The notes beneath the pieces are model-generated. The model was not told where the DNA came from, made no database searches, and saw only the letters and a program-made list of their open reading frames with translations. A stretch of 6,112 bases of DNA from contig JAGQUE010000235.1 of the NCBI GenBank assembly GCA_020438665.1, positions 1 to 6,112 of the forward strand. Direction: 5' to 3'. Shown here piece by piece: positions 1 through 5,314 of the stretch. The stretch's first letter is position 1. Every line of letters starts with the position of its first letter. Made by a program: the position numbers and the translations under genes. Origin of the DNA: Nocardioidaceae bacterium (GTDB lineage: Bacteria > Actinomycetota > Actinomycetes > Propionibacteriales > Nocardioidaceae).

Positions 1-27
1 GCGCTTCAAACGGATCTTGACGGCCAC
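1..27 (-). CDS. rpsP: 30S ribosomal protein S16, N-terminal fragment (runs off the left edge)
   Basis: Read on the minus strand from a GTG at 27-25, the nine codons left in the window encode (M)AVKIRLKR. This is the characteristic opening of bacterial ribosomal protein S16, a primary 16S rRNA-binding protein of the 30S subunit. A GAGGAG Shine-Dalgarno site lies 11 bases upstream (39-44). Location agrees: in many actinobacteria rpsP lies downstream of ffh on the same strand, followed by a KH-domain protein, rimM, trmD and rplS, which would lie outside this window. Only nine residues are visible, so the call rests on that short motif, the ribosome binding site and the ffh neighbourhood. Confidence 0.85.
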
Positions 28-152
28 GTTTGTGGTGTCTCCTCGAAAGTTGTGTCGGGTGGGGACCACGCACCAGGTGGGGAACACCGGGGAGCGGCCC
101 TCGATGGGCACTGCACGACCCGGTTGAGAGGGTCCGGACGCGCAGGACTCAG
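28..152 (-). promoter_or_regulatory. Untranslated leader of rpsP with several short hairpins
   Basis: If transcription starts about 7 bases after the candidate -10 element at 159-164, rpsP carries a leader of about 125 bases. No convincing gene lies in it. It contains several inverted repeats: GACCC/GGGTC (117-121 with 130-134, 8-base loop), GGTG/CACC (76-79 with 85-88, 5-base loop), GTGG/CCAC (59-62 with 66-69, 3-base loop) and the palindrome GTCCGGAC (132-139). Leaders of ribosomal protein operons often bind the encoded protein or another regulator. Whether this one does cannot be decided from one sequence, and short stems are common in GC-rich DNA. Confidence 0.4.
39..44 (-). promoter_or_regulatory. 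Shine-Dalgarno site of rpsP
   Basis: The minus strand reads GAGGAG here, complementary to the 3' end of 16S rRNA, with 11 bases before the GTG at 27. The spacing is somewhat long. It supports the GTG start, since no ATG in frame follows nearby within the window. Confidence 0.7.
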
Positions 153-158
153 CGGGTC

Positions 159-188
159 ATTGTGCCAGACGGCCGTGGGCCTTTCGAA
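159..188 (-). promoter_or_regulatory. Candidate promoter of rpsP
   Basis: On the minus strand a CACAAT hexamer (164-159) matches the -10 consensus at 4 of 6 positions and is preceded by TGG, as in extended -10 promoters. A weak -35 candidate, TTCGAA (188-183), sits 18 bases upstream. It is the best promoter-like sequence in the 178-base gap between the acyltransferase stop and rpsP. The -35 match is poor (3 of 6), so the call is tentative. Confidence 0.35.
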
Positions 189-195
189 ATCGCTG

Positions 196-207
196 GACCC
201 GCGGGTC
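196..207. repeat. Perfect 12-bp palindrome beside a second inverted repeat
   Basis: GACCCGCGGGTC at 196-207 is a perfect palindrome. It abuts a second inverted repeat, CAGGAC-AG-GTCCTG, at 207-220. The pair covers the stop codon of the acyltransferase gene and lies just upstream of the candidate rpsP -35 element. It could be a protein-binding dyad or part of a transcript-end structure. There is no T-tract, and the 12-bp palindrome folds only into a short RNA stem. Confidence 0.4.
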
Positions 208-871
208 AGGACAGGTCCTGGGGGCCCAGGCCGATCGAGCGTCGGAACGCCGCCAACCCCTCGACCTCGAGAGGATGCTCACCACGCACCAGCGCCTCGG
301 GCGTCAGCACCAGCCCGAGGTTGTGGGCCAGCTCGCCGTCTCGCCGGCGCAGCCGTCGTACGCCGTTCTCGCGGTAGCCGACCTTGCGGCTCACCGCCAG
401 CGATGCCGGGTTGTCGGCGAACGCAGCGGACGTCACCTCGACCGCGTCGAGGTGGTCGAAGGCGAACGCGCAGATCGCCTGCCGCATGGCGGTGCCGATC
501 CCCCGCCCCTGCCAGTCCTGGCCCAGCCACGACCCCGTCTCACCGGTCCGCGTCACCAGGTAGTCCTTGGTCTCGAAGGCCTGAGTCCCGACCATCGCCC
601 CCTCGTGCCATACCCCGAGGTGAAGGCCCCACGCGGCGGGCGAGAACTCCGCCCGCGCCCGCCAGTGGTATTGGGCCGTGTTGCGCAGGAGCTCAGCGGC
701 CGGCGCGTCTGTCCAGGGGAAGAAGAACGGCATCCGCTCCGGTGGGTGGATCCCCGAGGCGGCCAGGTCGCACAGGGCGGGGAGGTCGTCGTCGGTGATC
801 CCGCGCAGCTCCAGCGGACCGGCGGTGATCCGCAGGCCGAGCATCGGCAGCAGGTCGGCGATCGTGCTCAT
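206..871 (-). CDS. GNAT-family N-acyltransferase (RimJ/RimL-like, Rv0802c-like)
   Basis: The 221-residue protein is a single GNAT domain, which transfers an acyl group from acyl-CoA to an amine. The acyl-CoA pyrophosphate-binding motif is QGRGIG (121-126) within a strand-turn-helix starting ETGSWLGQ (111-118), followed by the conserved C-terminal NPASLAVSRKVGY (154-166). From memory, the order GIHPPERMPFFFPW (40-53), the ETKDY segment (100-104) and GSWLG resemble mycobacterial Rv0802c, described as a succinyl-CoA-dependent GNAT. Substrate here is unknown: it may be a protein N-terminus, a lysine or a small amine. The ATG at 871 is chosen because homology begins right after it and a CACAAT hexamer ends 6 bases upstream, typical of leaderless transcripts. 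The open frame continues upstream to 1579, but that part overlaps the plus-strand membrane-protein gene and has shadow composition. The gene is cytoplasmic, divergent from the gene at 944, and lies upstream of rpsP on the same strand. Confidence 0.9.
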   Translation of the reverse strand: MSTIADLLPMLGLRITAGPLELRGITDDDLPALCDLAASGIHPPERMPFFFPWTDAPAAELLRNTAQYHWRARAEFSPAAWGLHLGVWHEGAMVGTQAFETKDYLVTRTGETGSWLGQDWQGRGIGTAMRQAICAFAFDHLDAVEVTSAAFADNPASLAVSRKVGYRENGVRRLRRRDGELAHNLGLVLTPEALVRGEHPLEVEGLAAFRRSIGLGPQDLS

Positions 872-877
872 GACCCG

Positions 878-883
878 ATTGTG
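878..883 (-). promoter_or_regulatory. Candidate -10 element for a leaderless acyltransferase mRNA
   Basis: The minus strand reads CACAAT at 883-878, then six bases, then the ATG at 871. A -10 element this close to the start codon predicts that transcription begins at or next to the A of ATG. No Shine-Dalgarno sequence is seen before this start. The same hexamer occurs in the candidate rpsP promoter. No clear -35 element is visible. Confidence 0.4.
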
Positions 884-931
884 TCCCGGGGTGGCGAGAT
901 ACGTCTCATGGTGAACGACCTGCCGCAGGAC

Positions 932-937
932 CATGAT
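932..937 (+). promoter_or_regulatory. Candidate -10 element before the gene at 944
   Basis: CATGAT at 932-937 matches the -10 consensus at 4 of 6 positions and ends 6 bases before the ATG at 944, a leaderless arrangement. The six bases between are GGAGAC, so a Shine-Dalgarno reading (GGAG, only 2 bases from the ATG) is less likely. With the minus-strand element at 878-883, the 72-base gap would hold two divergent promoters. Confidence 0.3.
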
Positions 938-943
938 GGAGAC

Positions 944-1555
944 ATGAGCCAGCCGCCGACACCCTACGGCGCACCGGTGCCGCCGTACGGCGCCCCCTTC
1001 CCGCCTTCCGCCTCCTACCCCGCTCCACCCAAGAAGCCTCGTCCCAGCGCCTGGTGGTTCCTGCTGCCCACGCTGCTGGTCGTCGCCGCCGTCGCGAGCG
1101 TGGCGATCTTCGGAGTGATGGCCTTCAGGTCGTTCCGGTTCGAGGGCCCCGTCCCGGTCGACGGCCAGACCCACACCATCACCCTGGACAACACCGACAT
1201 CCACGTCCTCTGGGCCGGCTCCCCTCGGCCCTCGTGCGTGGTCACCGACAGCACGACCGGCGAGGAGCTGACGCTCACCGCGACCAACGGGACCTTCACC
1301 CGGACCACCGACAACCGTCCCCACGACGTCGCCTGGCTGGAGTTCGCTCCGACCTCGGCCAGGGTGGACATCACCTGCACCGGTGGTGACGGGACCGACG
1401 TCGTGGTCGGGACCCGACCGGACGTGGGCCGGTTGGTCGGCGGGATCCTCGGCGCCATCCTGCTGCCCATGGGTCTCGGCTTCCTCGCCCTGGTGTCCCT
1501 GATCGTGCTCATCGTGCTGTTCGCGGTTCGAGGTCCTCGCAACCAAACGAGCTGA
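944..1555 (+). CDS. Uncharacterised membrane protein with Pro/Tyr-rich N-terminus and two membrane segments
   Basis: I do not recognise a named family. The 203-residue protein has a cytoplasmic-type N-terminus rich in Pro, Tyr and Gly (about 1-35, with PYGAPVPPYGAP as an internal repeat) and a first membrane helix at about 37-61. An extracytoplasmic domain of about 100 residues follows (64-163), then a second helix at about 164-195 and a short Arg-containing tail. The outer domain is Thr/Asp-rich with predicted beta strands (for example THTITLDNTDIHVLW, 77-91). It holds the only two cysteines, C98 and C145, which could form a disulfide. Pro/Tyr-rich N-termini followed by a membrane helix are common among actinobacterial envelope proteins. 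An in-frame ATG at 908 would add 12 residues; 944 is preferred because of the nearby -10-like hexamer. The VanW-family gene follows on the same strand after 38 bases, so co-transcription is possible. Confidence 0.8.
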   Translation: MSQPPTPYGAPVPPYGAPFPPSASYPAPPKKPRPSAWWFLLPTLLVVAAVASVAIFGVMAFRSFRFEGPVPVDGQTHTITLDNTDIHVLWAGSPRPSCVVTDSTTGEELTLTATNGTFTRTTDNRPHDVAWLEFAPTSARVDITCTGGDGTDVVVGTRPDVGRLVGGILGAILLPMGLGFLALVSLIVLIVLFAVRGPRNQTS

Positions 1556-1582
1556 CCACGCATCACAGAGAACATCCACTTC

Positions 1583-1588
1583 AGGGGG
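1583..1588 (+). promoter_or_regulatory. Shine-Dalgarno site of the VanW-family gene
   Basis: AGGGGG lies five bases before the ATG at 1594, a strong ribosome binding site that fixes the start. Its presence, in contrast to several neighbouring genes that lack one, suits a gene translated from a longer mRNA, perhaps one shared with the gene ending at 1555. Confidence 0.7.
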
Positions 1589-1593
1589 TTCTC

Positions 1594-2508
1594 ATGAACT
1601 TGGGCTCGACCGACGTCCTCGACCAGCTCACGCTGCCGGAGGCCCGCGCCGCCGGCCTGCGGCTGCCGCCGCGGCTCACCGCGCCACCCCGCCTCAGCGA
1701 GCGGCACCCGTGGCTCTATCCCTGGGCCGTGCGCGTGCACCGTGCCCGGCGCCGCTGGCGGTGGCTGACCGGTGACACGTCCTGGGCAGCCCGGCATGCG
1801 GAGGAGGACCTGCCGGTGCGGGTCAAAGCCCACTCGTCGCTGCTGCTGCGCCAGCTGTCGGAGGCCGAGATGGCACTCCAGCACGGCAAGGTCGTCAATC
1901 TGCGGATCGCCGCCGCTCGCACCGACCGGCTCCTGATCCGACCCGGCGAGACCTTCTCGTTCAACCGCGTGGTGGGCAATTGCACCCGCCGCAAGGGCTA
2001 CGTCGACGGCATGCGACTGTCGAACGGGGACGCCGAGGCCGGCGTGGGGGGCGGGATCTGCCAGCTCGCCAACCTGTTGCTGTGGATGTTCCTCCACTCC
2101 GATCTGACGGTGGTGGAGCGCTCGGAGCACAGCTTCGACCCGTTCCCCGACAAGGGTCGCGTCCTCCCCTGGGGGGTCGGCTGCTCGATCGTCTACAACT
2201 ACGTCGACCTCGTCGTCCGCAACGACACCGAGACGACCTTCGAGCTCCGCACCTGGGTCGACGAGCGCCACCTGCGTGGACGGCTGCTCGCCGACCGCCC
2301 GCAACCCCGGTCATGCCACGTCGCGGCACGGCACGAGCGCTTCTTCCGCTATGAAGGCCGGTTCTTCCGCGCCAACCAGATCTGGCGCACCGTCATCGAC
2401 CGCCGCACGGGGAACATCATCCGCGACGAGCTGCTCAACGAGAACTGTGCCCTGGTGAAGTACGAGCCTCGCGACCGTCCTGTCATCGAGGTCGGCGGCT
2501 CGGCATGA
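1594..2508 (+). CDS. VanW-family protein
   Basis: The 304-residue protein carries a VanW domain (Pfam VanW) at roughly residues 75-210. The landmarks are the RPGETFSFNRVVGNCTRRKG stretch (116-135), the Gly-rich GVGGGICQLANLL (150-162) that is the family's signature, and a SEHSFDPFP segment (177-185). The domain is named after an accessory gene of vanB-type vancomycin resistance clusters, but its biochemical role is not established and most members lie outside such clusters. No van genes (ligase, dehydrogenase or dipeptidase) are in this window, so resistance should not be inferred. No signal peptide or membrane helix is visible; the N-terminus (residues 40-60) is rich in Trp and Arg, so this looks like a cytoplasmic or peripheral protein. 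The C-terminal part (about 240-292) has an aromatic- and Arg-rich segment ending NENCALVKYEP. It converges with the amidohydrolase gene, with 21 bases between stop codons. Confidence 0.9.
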   Translation: MNLGSTDVLDQLTLPEARAAGLRLPPRLTAPPRLSERHPWLYPWAVRVHRARRRWRWLTGDTSWAARHAEEDLPVRVKAHSSLLLRQLSEAEMALQHGKVVNLRIAAARTDRLLIRPGETFSFNRVVGNCTRRKGYVDGMRLSNGDAEAGVGGGICQLANLLLWMFLHSDLTVVERSEHSFDPFPDKGRVLPWGVGCSIVYNYVDLVVRNDTETTFELRTWVDERHLRGRLLADRPQPRSCHVAARHERFFRYEGRFFRANQIWRTVIDRRTGNIIRDELLNENCALVKYEPRDRPVIEVGGSA

Positions 2509-2512
2509 GCCG
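2496..2512. terminator. Small hairpin between convergent genes, possible terminator
   Basis: CGGCTC (2496-2501) and GAGCCG (2507-2512) form a 6-bp stem with a 5-base loop that covers the VanW stop codon, 18 bases from the stop of the convergent amidohydrolase gene. There is no T-tract on either strand, so intrinsic termination would be weak. The position between convergent genes is the main support. Confidence 0.25.
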
Positions 2513-2529
2513 GCGCCCGGCGCGGTCGG

Positions 2530-3603
2530 TCAGCGCACGACGCGCCCGCGCAACACGATGCGCGAGGGCCGGCGCAGGACCGTGAGGTCCTCGCGGGGGT
2601 CGACCGGAAACACCAGGAAGTCCGCCGGCGCGCCCTCGCTCAGCGTCGGGTTCCACCCCAGCCACTCGCGGGCCCGCCACGAGGCGGCGCCCAGGGCATA
2701 GTCGGCGGACATCCCCAGCTCGACCATGGCCAGCACCTCGCCGGCGAGATTGCCGTGCCGCGCGACGCCGCCGCCGTCGGAGCCCGCGAACAGCGCGACG
2801 CCGGCCTCATAGGCGGCCATGATCGTGGCCGGCATCCGGCGATAGAGGTCGGTCATGTGGGCGGCGTACGCCGGGAACTTCTCAGCCCCCGCCGCGGCAT
2901 AGTCGGGGAACTTGTCGATCTGCATCACCGTCGGGACCAGCGCGACGTCACGCGCGACCATCACGTCGATCAGGTCGGCCGACAGTCCGGTGCCGTGCTC
3001 GATGCAGTCGATCCCGGCGGCCAGGAGGCCGGGCAGCTCGGCCTCCCCGAAGCAGTGGGCGGTCACCTTGGCGCCATGGGCGTGGGCCGCTTGGATCGCG
3101 GCGGCGAAGGCCTCGTCGGGGAACGACGGCGCCAGGTCACCGTCCTCCCGCGAGATCCAGTCGCCGACGAGCTTGACCCAGCCGTCGCTGCGCTGCGCCT
3201 CGAGGGCGGCCACATCGGCGAGCTGGTCGGGCTCGACCTCGTGGGCATAGTTGCGGATGTAGCGCCGTGACCGGGCGATGTGCTTGCCGGCCCGGATGAG
3301 CCGCGGCAGGTCCTCCCGGTCGTGGACCCAGGCTGTGTCGGCGGCGGATCCGGCGTCCCTGATCAGGAGGGCGCCGCCATCGCGGTCCTGGAGGGCCTGC
3401 TGCTCGGTCTCCTCCTTGCCGACGGCGCCATGGTCGTCGAGGCCGATGTGGCAGTGAGCGTCGACCAGCCCGGGCACGATCCAGCCGCTGGCGGCAAGCT
3501 CGGCACCGGGCTGAGGCTCATGGGTCACGTGGCCGTCGACGACGAAGAGCTCCCCGACCTCACCGTGGGGCAGCACCGGCCCGGTGAACCTCAGCACCGT
3601 CAT
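2530..3603 (-). CDS. Metal-dependent amidohydrolase (imidazolonepropionase/prolidase-like)
   Basis: The 357-residue protein belongs to the amidohydrolase superfamily of TIM-barrel metal hydrolases. The metal-binding set is complete: HxH in DAHCHIG (H50 and H52), a lysine at K144 in VKLVGDW that would be carboxylated to bridge two metals, H183 in VTAHCF, H203 in CIEHG, and D276 in AGSDGGG. The small N-terminal beta domain (1-45) and the C-terminal GAPADFLVF motif (324-332) frame the barrel in the usual way. Family relatives hydrolyse cyclic amides, dipeptides of the Xaa-Pro or Xaa-Arg type, or related C-N bonds. The substrate cannot be told from sequence. No signal peptide is visible, so it is cytoplasmic. 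The ATG at 3603 is preceded by TAACGT seven bases upstream and no Shine-Dalgarno site, pointing to its own leaderless promoter. It lies 66 bases downstream of the ffh stop on the same strand, with a hairpin between. The length and motifs look intact. Confidence 0.9.
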   Translation of the reverse strand: MTVLRFTGPVLPHGEVGELFVVDGHVTHEPQPGAELAASGWIVPGLVDAHCHIGLDDHGAVGKEETEQQALQDRDGGALLIRDAGSAADTAWVHDREDLPRLIRAGKHIARSRRYIRNYAHEVEPDQLADVAALEAQRSDGWVKLVGDWISREDGDLAPSFPDEAFAAAIQAAHAHGAKVTAHCFGEAELPGLLAAGIDCIEHGTGLSADLIDVMVARDVALVPTVMQIDKFPDYAAAGAEKFPAYAAHMTDLYRRMPATIMAAYEAGVALFAGSDGGGVARHGNLAGEVLAMVELGMSADYALGAASWRAREWLGWNPTLSEGAPADFLVFPVDPREDLTVLRRPSRIVLRGRVVR

Positions 3604-3610
3604 GGCCGGG

Positions 3611-3616
3611 ACGTTA
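3611..3616 (-). promoter_or_regulatory. Candidate -10 element for a leaderless amidohydrolase mRNA
   Basis: The minus strand reads TAACGT at 3616-3611, fitting the TAnnnT pattern of actinobacterial -10 elements, and is followed by seven bases and the ATG at 3603. No Shine-Dalgarno sequence is present. It directly abuts the hairpin that follows ffh, so the amidohydrolase may be transcribed separately from ffh. No -35 element is recognised. Confidence 0.4.
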
Positions 3617-3658
3617 CCGGGCGGGCGGCCGCGCGGCTGCCGCGGGTCGTCGCCCGGT
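3616..3658 (-). terminator. Hairpin between ffh and the amidohydrolase gene, likely ffh terminator
   Basis: ACCGGGCG (3616-3623) and CGCCCGGT (3651-3658) are perfect 8-bp inverted repeats. Inside them GCGGC (3625-3629) and GCCGC (3639-3643) can add a second 5-bp stem. The structure begins 11 bases after the ffh stop codon. It has no U-tract, which is common for terminators of GC-rich actinobacteria. It ends 12 bases before the amidohydrolase ATG, so it could instead act as an attenuator or processing site if the two genes are co-transcribed. Confidence 0.5.
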
Positions 3659-3669
3659 CAACCGTCAGC

Positions 3670-5217
3670 TCACTTGAGGTACTTGGAGAAGTCGTTGGGC
3701 AGCTGGAGCGCCTCGGCGGCCTTCTGATAGTCGATCTCACCGTCGGGCGAGCCGAACGGGTTGGTCGCCGCCGGGGCCGCCGGCTTGGCGCCGCCGGCCT
3801 TGGCCGGATTGCCCGAGACTCGACGGCCCTTCGCCGGCTTGGCCTTGCCCTTCTTCTTGCGGCCCGCGGCCGCCGCCATGCCAGGCATGCCCGGCATGCC
3901 GGGCATCCCGCCGCCGCGCGCGAACGACATCATCATCTTGCGCGCCTCGAAGAAGCGGTCCACCAGCTGGTTGACATCGGAGACCTGACGCCCCGAACCA
4001 CGGGCGATGCGGGCCCGCCGGGAGCCGTCGATGAGCTTGGGGTTGGCTCGCTCGGCCGGCGTCATGGACTGGATGATCGCCTGGATCCGGTCGATCTCGC
4101 GCTCGTCGAAGTTCTCCAGCTGGCTGCGGAACTGGCCCATCCCGGGCAGCATGCCCATGATCTTCTGCATCGAGCCGAGCTTGCGCACCTGCTGCATCTG
4201 CTCGAGGAAGTCGTCGAGGGTGAAGTCGCCGCCCTTGCCGGTGAGCTTCTCCGCCGCCTTGAGCGCCTGCTCCTGGTCGAAGGTCTTCTCGGCCTGCTCG
4301 ATCAGCGTGAGCATGTCGCCCATGTCGAGGATCCGCGACGCCATCCGGTCGGGGTGGAACAGGTCGAAGTCGGTCATCTTCTCGCCATTGGAGGCGAACA
4401 TGACCGGTCTGCCCGTGATCGAGGCGATGGACAGCGCGGCACCACCGCGCGCGTCACCGTCGAGCTTGGTCAGGACGACGCCGTCATAGCCGACGCCTTC
4501 GAGGAACGCCATCGCCGTGTTGACGGCGTCCTGACCGATCATCGCGTCGACGACGAAGAGGATCTCGTCGGGCTGCACGGCATCGCGGATGTCGGAGGCC
4601 TGCTGCATCATCTCCGTGTCGACGCCGAGGCGGCCGGCGGTGTCGATGATGACGGTGTCGTGGAGCTTGCGCTGGGCCTCCTCCACCGAGGCACGCGCCA
4701 CCGCGACCGGATCACCGACGCCGTTGCCCGGCTCTGGGGCGAACACGGGCACGTTCACACGATCGCCGTTGACCTGGAGCTGGTTGACGGCGTTGGGCCG
4801 TTGGAGATCCGCCGCGACGAGCATCGGCGTACGGCCCTGGTCCTTGAGCCACAGCGCCAGCTTGGCGGCCAAGGTGGTCTTGCCCGCGCCCTGGAGGCCC
4901 GCGAGCATGATGACCGTCGGGCCGGTCTTGGCGAAGCGGAGCCGACGGGTCTCGCCACCGAGGATCGTGACGAGCTCCTCGTTGACGATCTTGACGATCT
5001 GTTGTGCGGGGTTCAGTGCCTGGCTGACCTCTTCGCCGCGGGCCCGCTCCTTGACGGCGCCGACGAACTCCTTGACGACGGGCAGCGCCACGTCGGCCTC
5101 GAGCAGGGCGATCCGGATCTCCCGTGCGGTCGCGTCGATGTCGGCCTCGGAGAGCCGGCCCTTGCCGCGGAGGTTCTTGAAGGTCTCGGCAAGCCGGTCG
5201 GAGAGCGTGGCGAACAA
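3670..5217 (-). CDS. ffh: Signal recognition particle protein Ffh (SRP54 GTPase)
   Basis: Ffh binds SRP RNA and signal sequences emerging from the ribosome, then docks with FtsY at the membrane. The 515-residue protein shows the full order. The N domain (about 1-88) is a helical bundle. The G domain (about 95-295) has P-loop GLQGAGKTT (107-115), DLQRP (137-141), DTAGR (192-196) and TKLDGDARGG (250-259). The M domain (about 300-435) has Met-rich signal-binding helices and the RNA-binding SRRARIARGSGR (399-410). A GMPGMPGMPGM run (437-447), a Lys/Ala/Pro-rich linker and a conserved-looking tail ending SKYLK complete it. The start is a TTG at 5217: the usual bacterial opening MFATLSDRL is encoded from that codon, and a GAGGA site lies 7 bases upstream. 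The frame stays open to an ATG at 5346, but that adds 43 residues absent from the family and overlaps the divergent GNAT gene. The gap to that gene (5218-5314) must carry the ffh promoter; I see no clear one. Confidence 0.98.
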   Translation of the reverse strand: MFATLSDRLAETFKNLRGKGRLSEADIDATAREIRIALLEADVALPVVKEFVGAVKERARGEEVSQALNPAQQIVKIVNEELVTILGGETRRLRFAKTGPTVIMLAGLQGAGKTTLAAKLALWLKDQGRTPMLVAADLQRPNAVNQLQVNGDRVNVPVFAPEPGNGVGDPVAVARASVEEAQRKLHDTVIIDTAGRLGVDTEMMQQASDIRDAVQPDEILFVVDAMIGQDAVNTAMAFLEGVGYDGVVLTKLDGDARGGAALSIASITGRPVMFASNGEKMTDFDLFHPDRMASRILDMGDMLTLIEQAEKTFDQEQALKAAEKLTGKGGDFTLDDFLEQMQQVRKLGSMQKIMGMLPGMGQFRSQLENFDEREIDRIQAIIQSMTPAERANPKLIDGSRRARIARGSGRQVSDVNQLVDRFFEARKMMMSFARGGGMPGMPGMPGMAAAAGRKKKGKAKPAKGRRVSGNPAKAGGAKPAAPAATNPFGSPDGEIDYQKAAEALQLPNDFSKYLK

Positions 5218-5224
5218 GTGGGAG

Positions 5225-5229
5225 TCCTC
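5225..5229 (-). promoter_or_regulatory. Shine-Dalgarno site fixing the TTG start of ffh
   Basis: The minus strand reads GAGGA at 5229-5225, seven bases before the TTG at 5217. This near-ideal spacing, with the family's N-terminal sequence starting exactly there, argues for TTG over the upstream in-frame ATG at 5346. Confidence 0.75.
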
Positions 5230-5314
5230 GACTGCAGGGAACGAAGGGTCGGGCCGGGCGGCCCGAGGTCCAAGGGTAACGGGGCGGCTTCGTGGCGACG
5301 AACCTTCGGGCATC

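Noticed and set aside
872..1579. An upstream extension of the minus-strand acyltransferase, making a 457-residue protein.
   Set aside because: The extra N-terminal part overlaps the plus-strand membrane protein, is low in complexity, and has no similarity to the GNAT family, which starts at the ATG at 871.
1015..2304. A 429-codon minus-strand open frame opposite the membrane protein and VanW genes.
   Set aside because: The VanW gene on the other strand has a full domain signature and a Shine-Dalgarno site; this frame has neither.
1594..2508. A glycopeptide resistance locus.
   Set aside because: Only the VanW domain is present; no ligase, dehydrogenase, dipeptidase or two-component system accompanies it.
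3881..3907. A short DNA repeat (GGCATG units) inside ffh.
   Set aside because: It encodes the Gly-Met-Pro run after the M domain, a usual feature of Ffh tails in GC-rich bacteria, and is not a separate repeat element.
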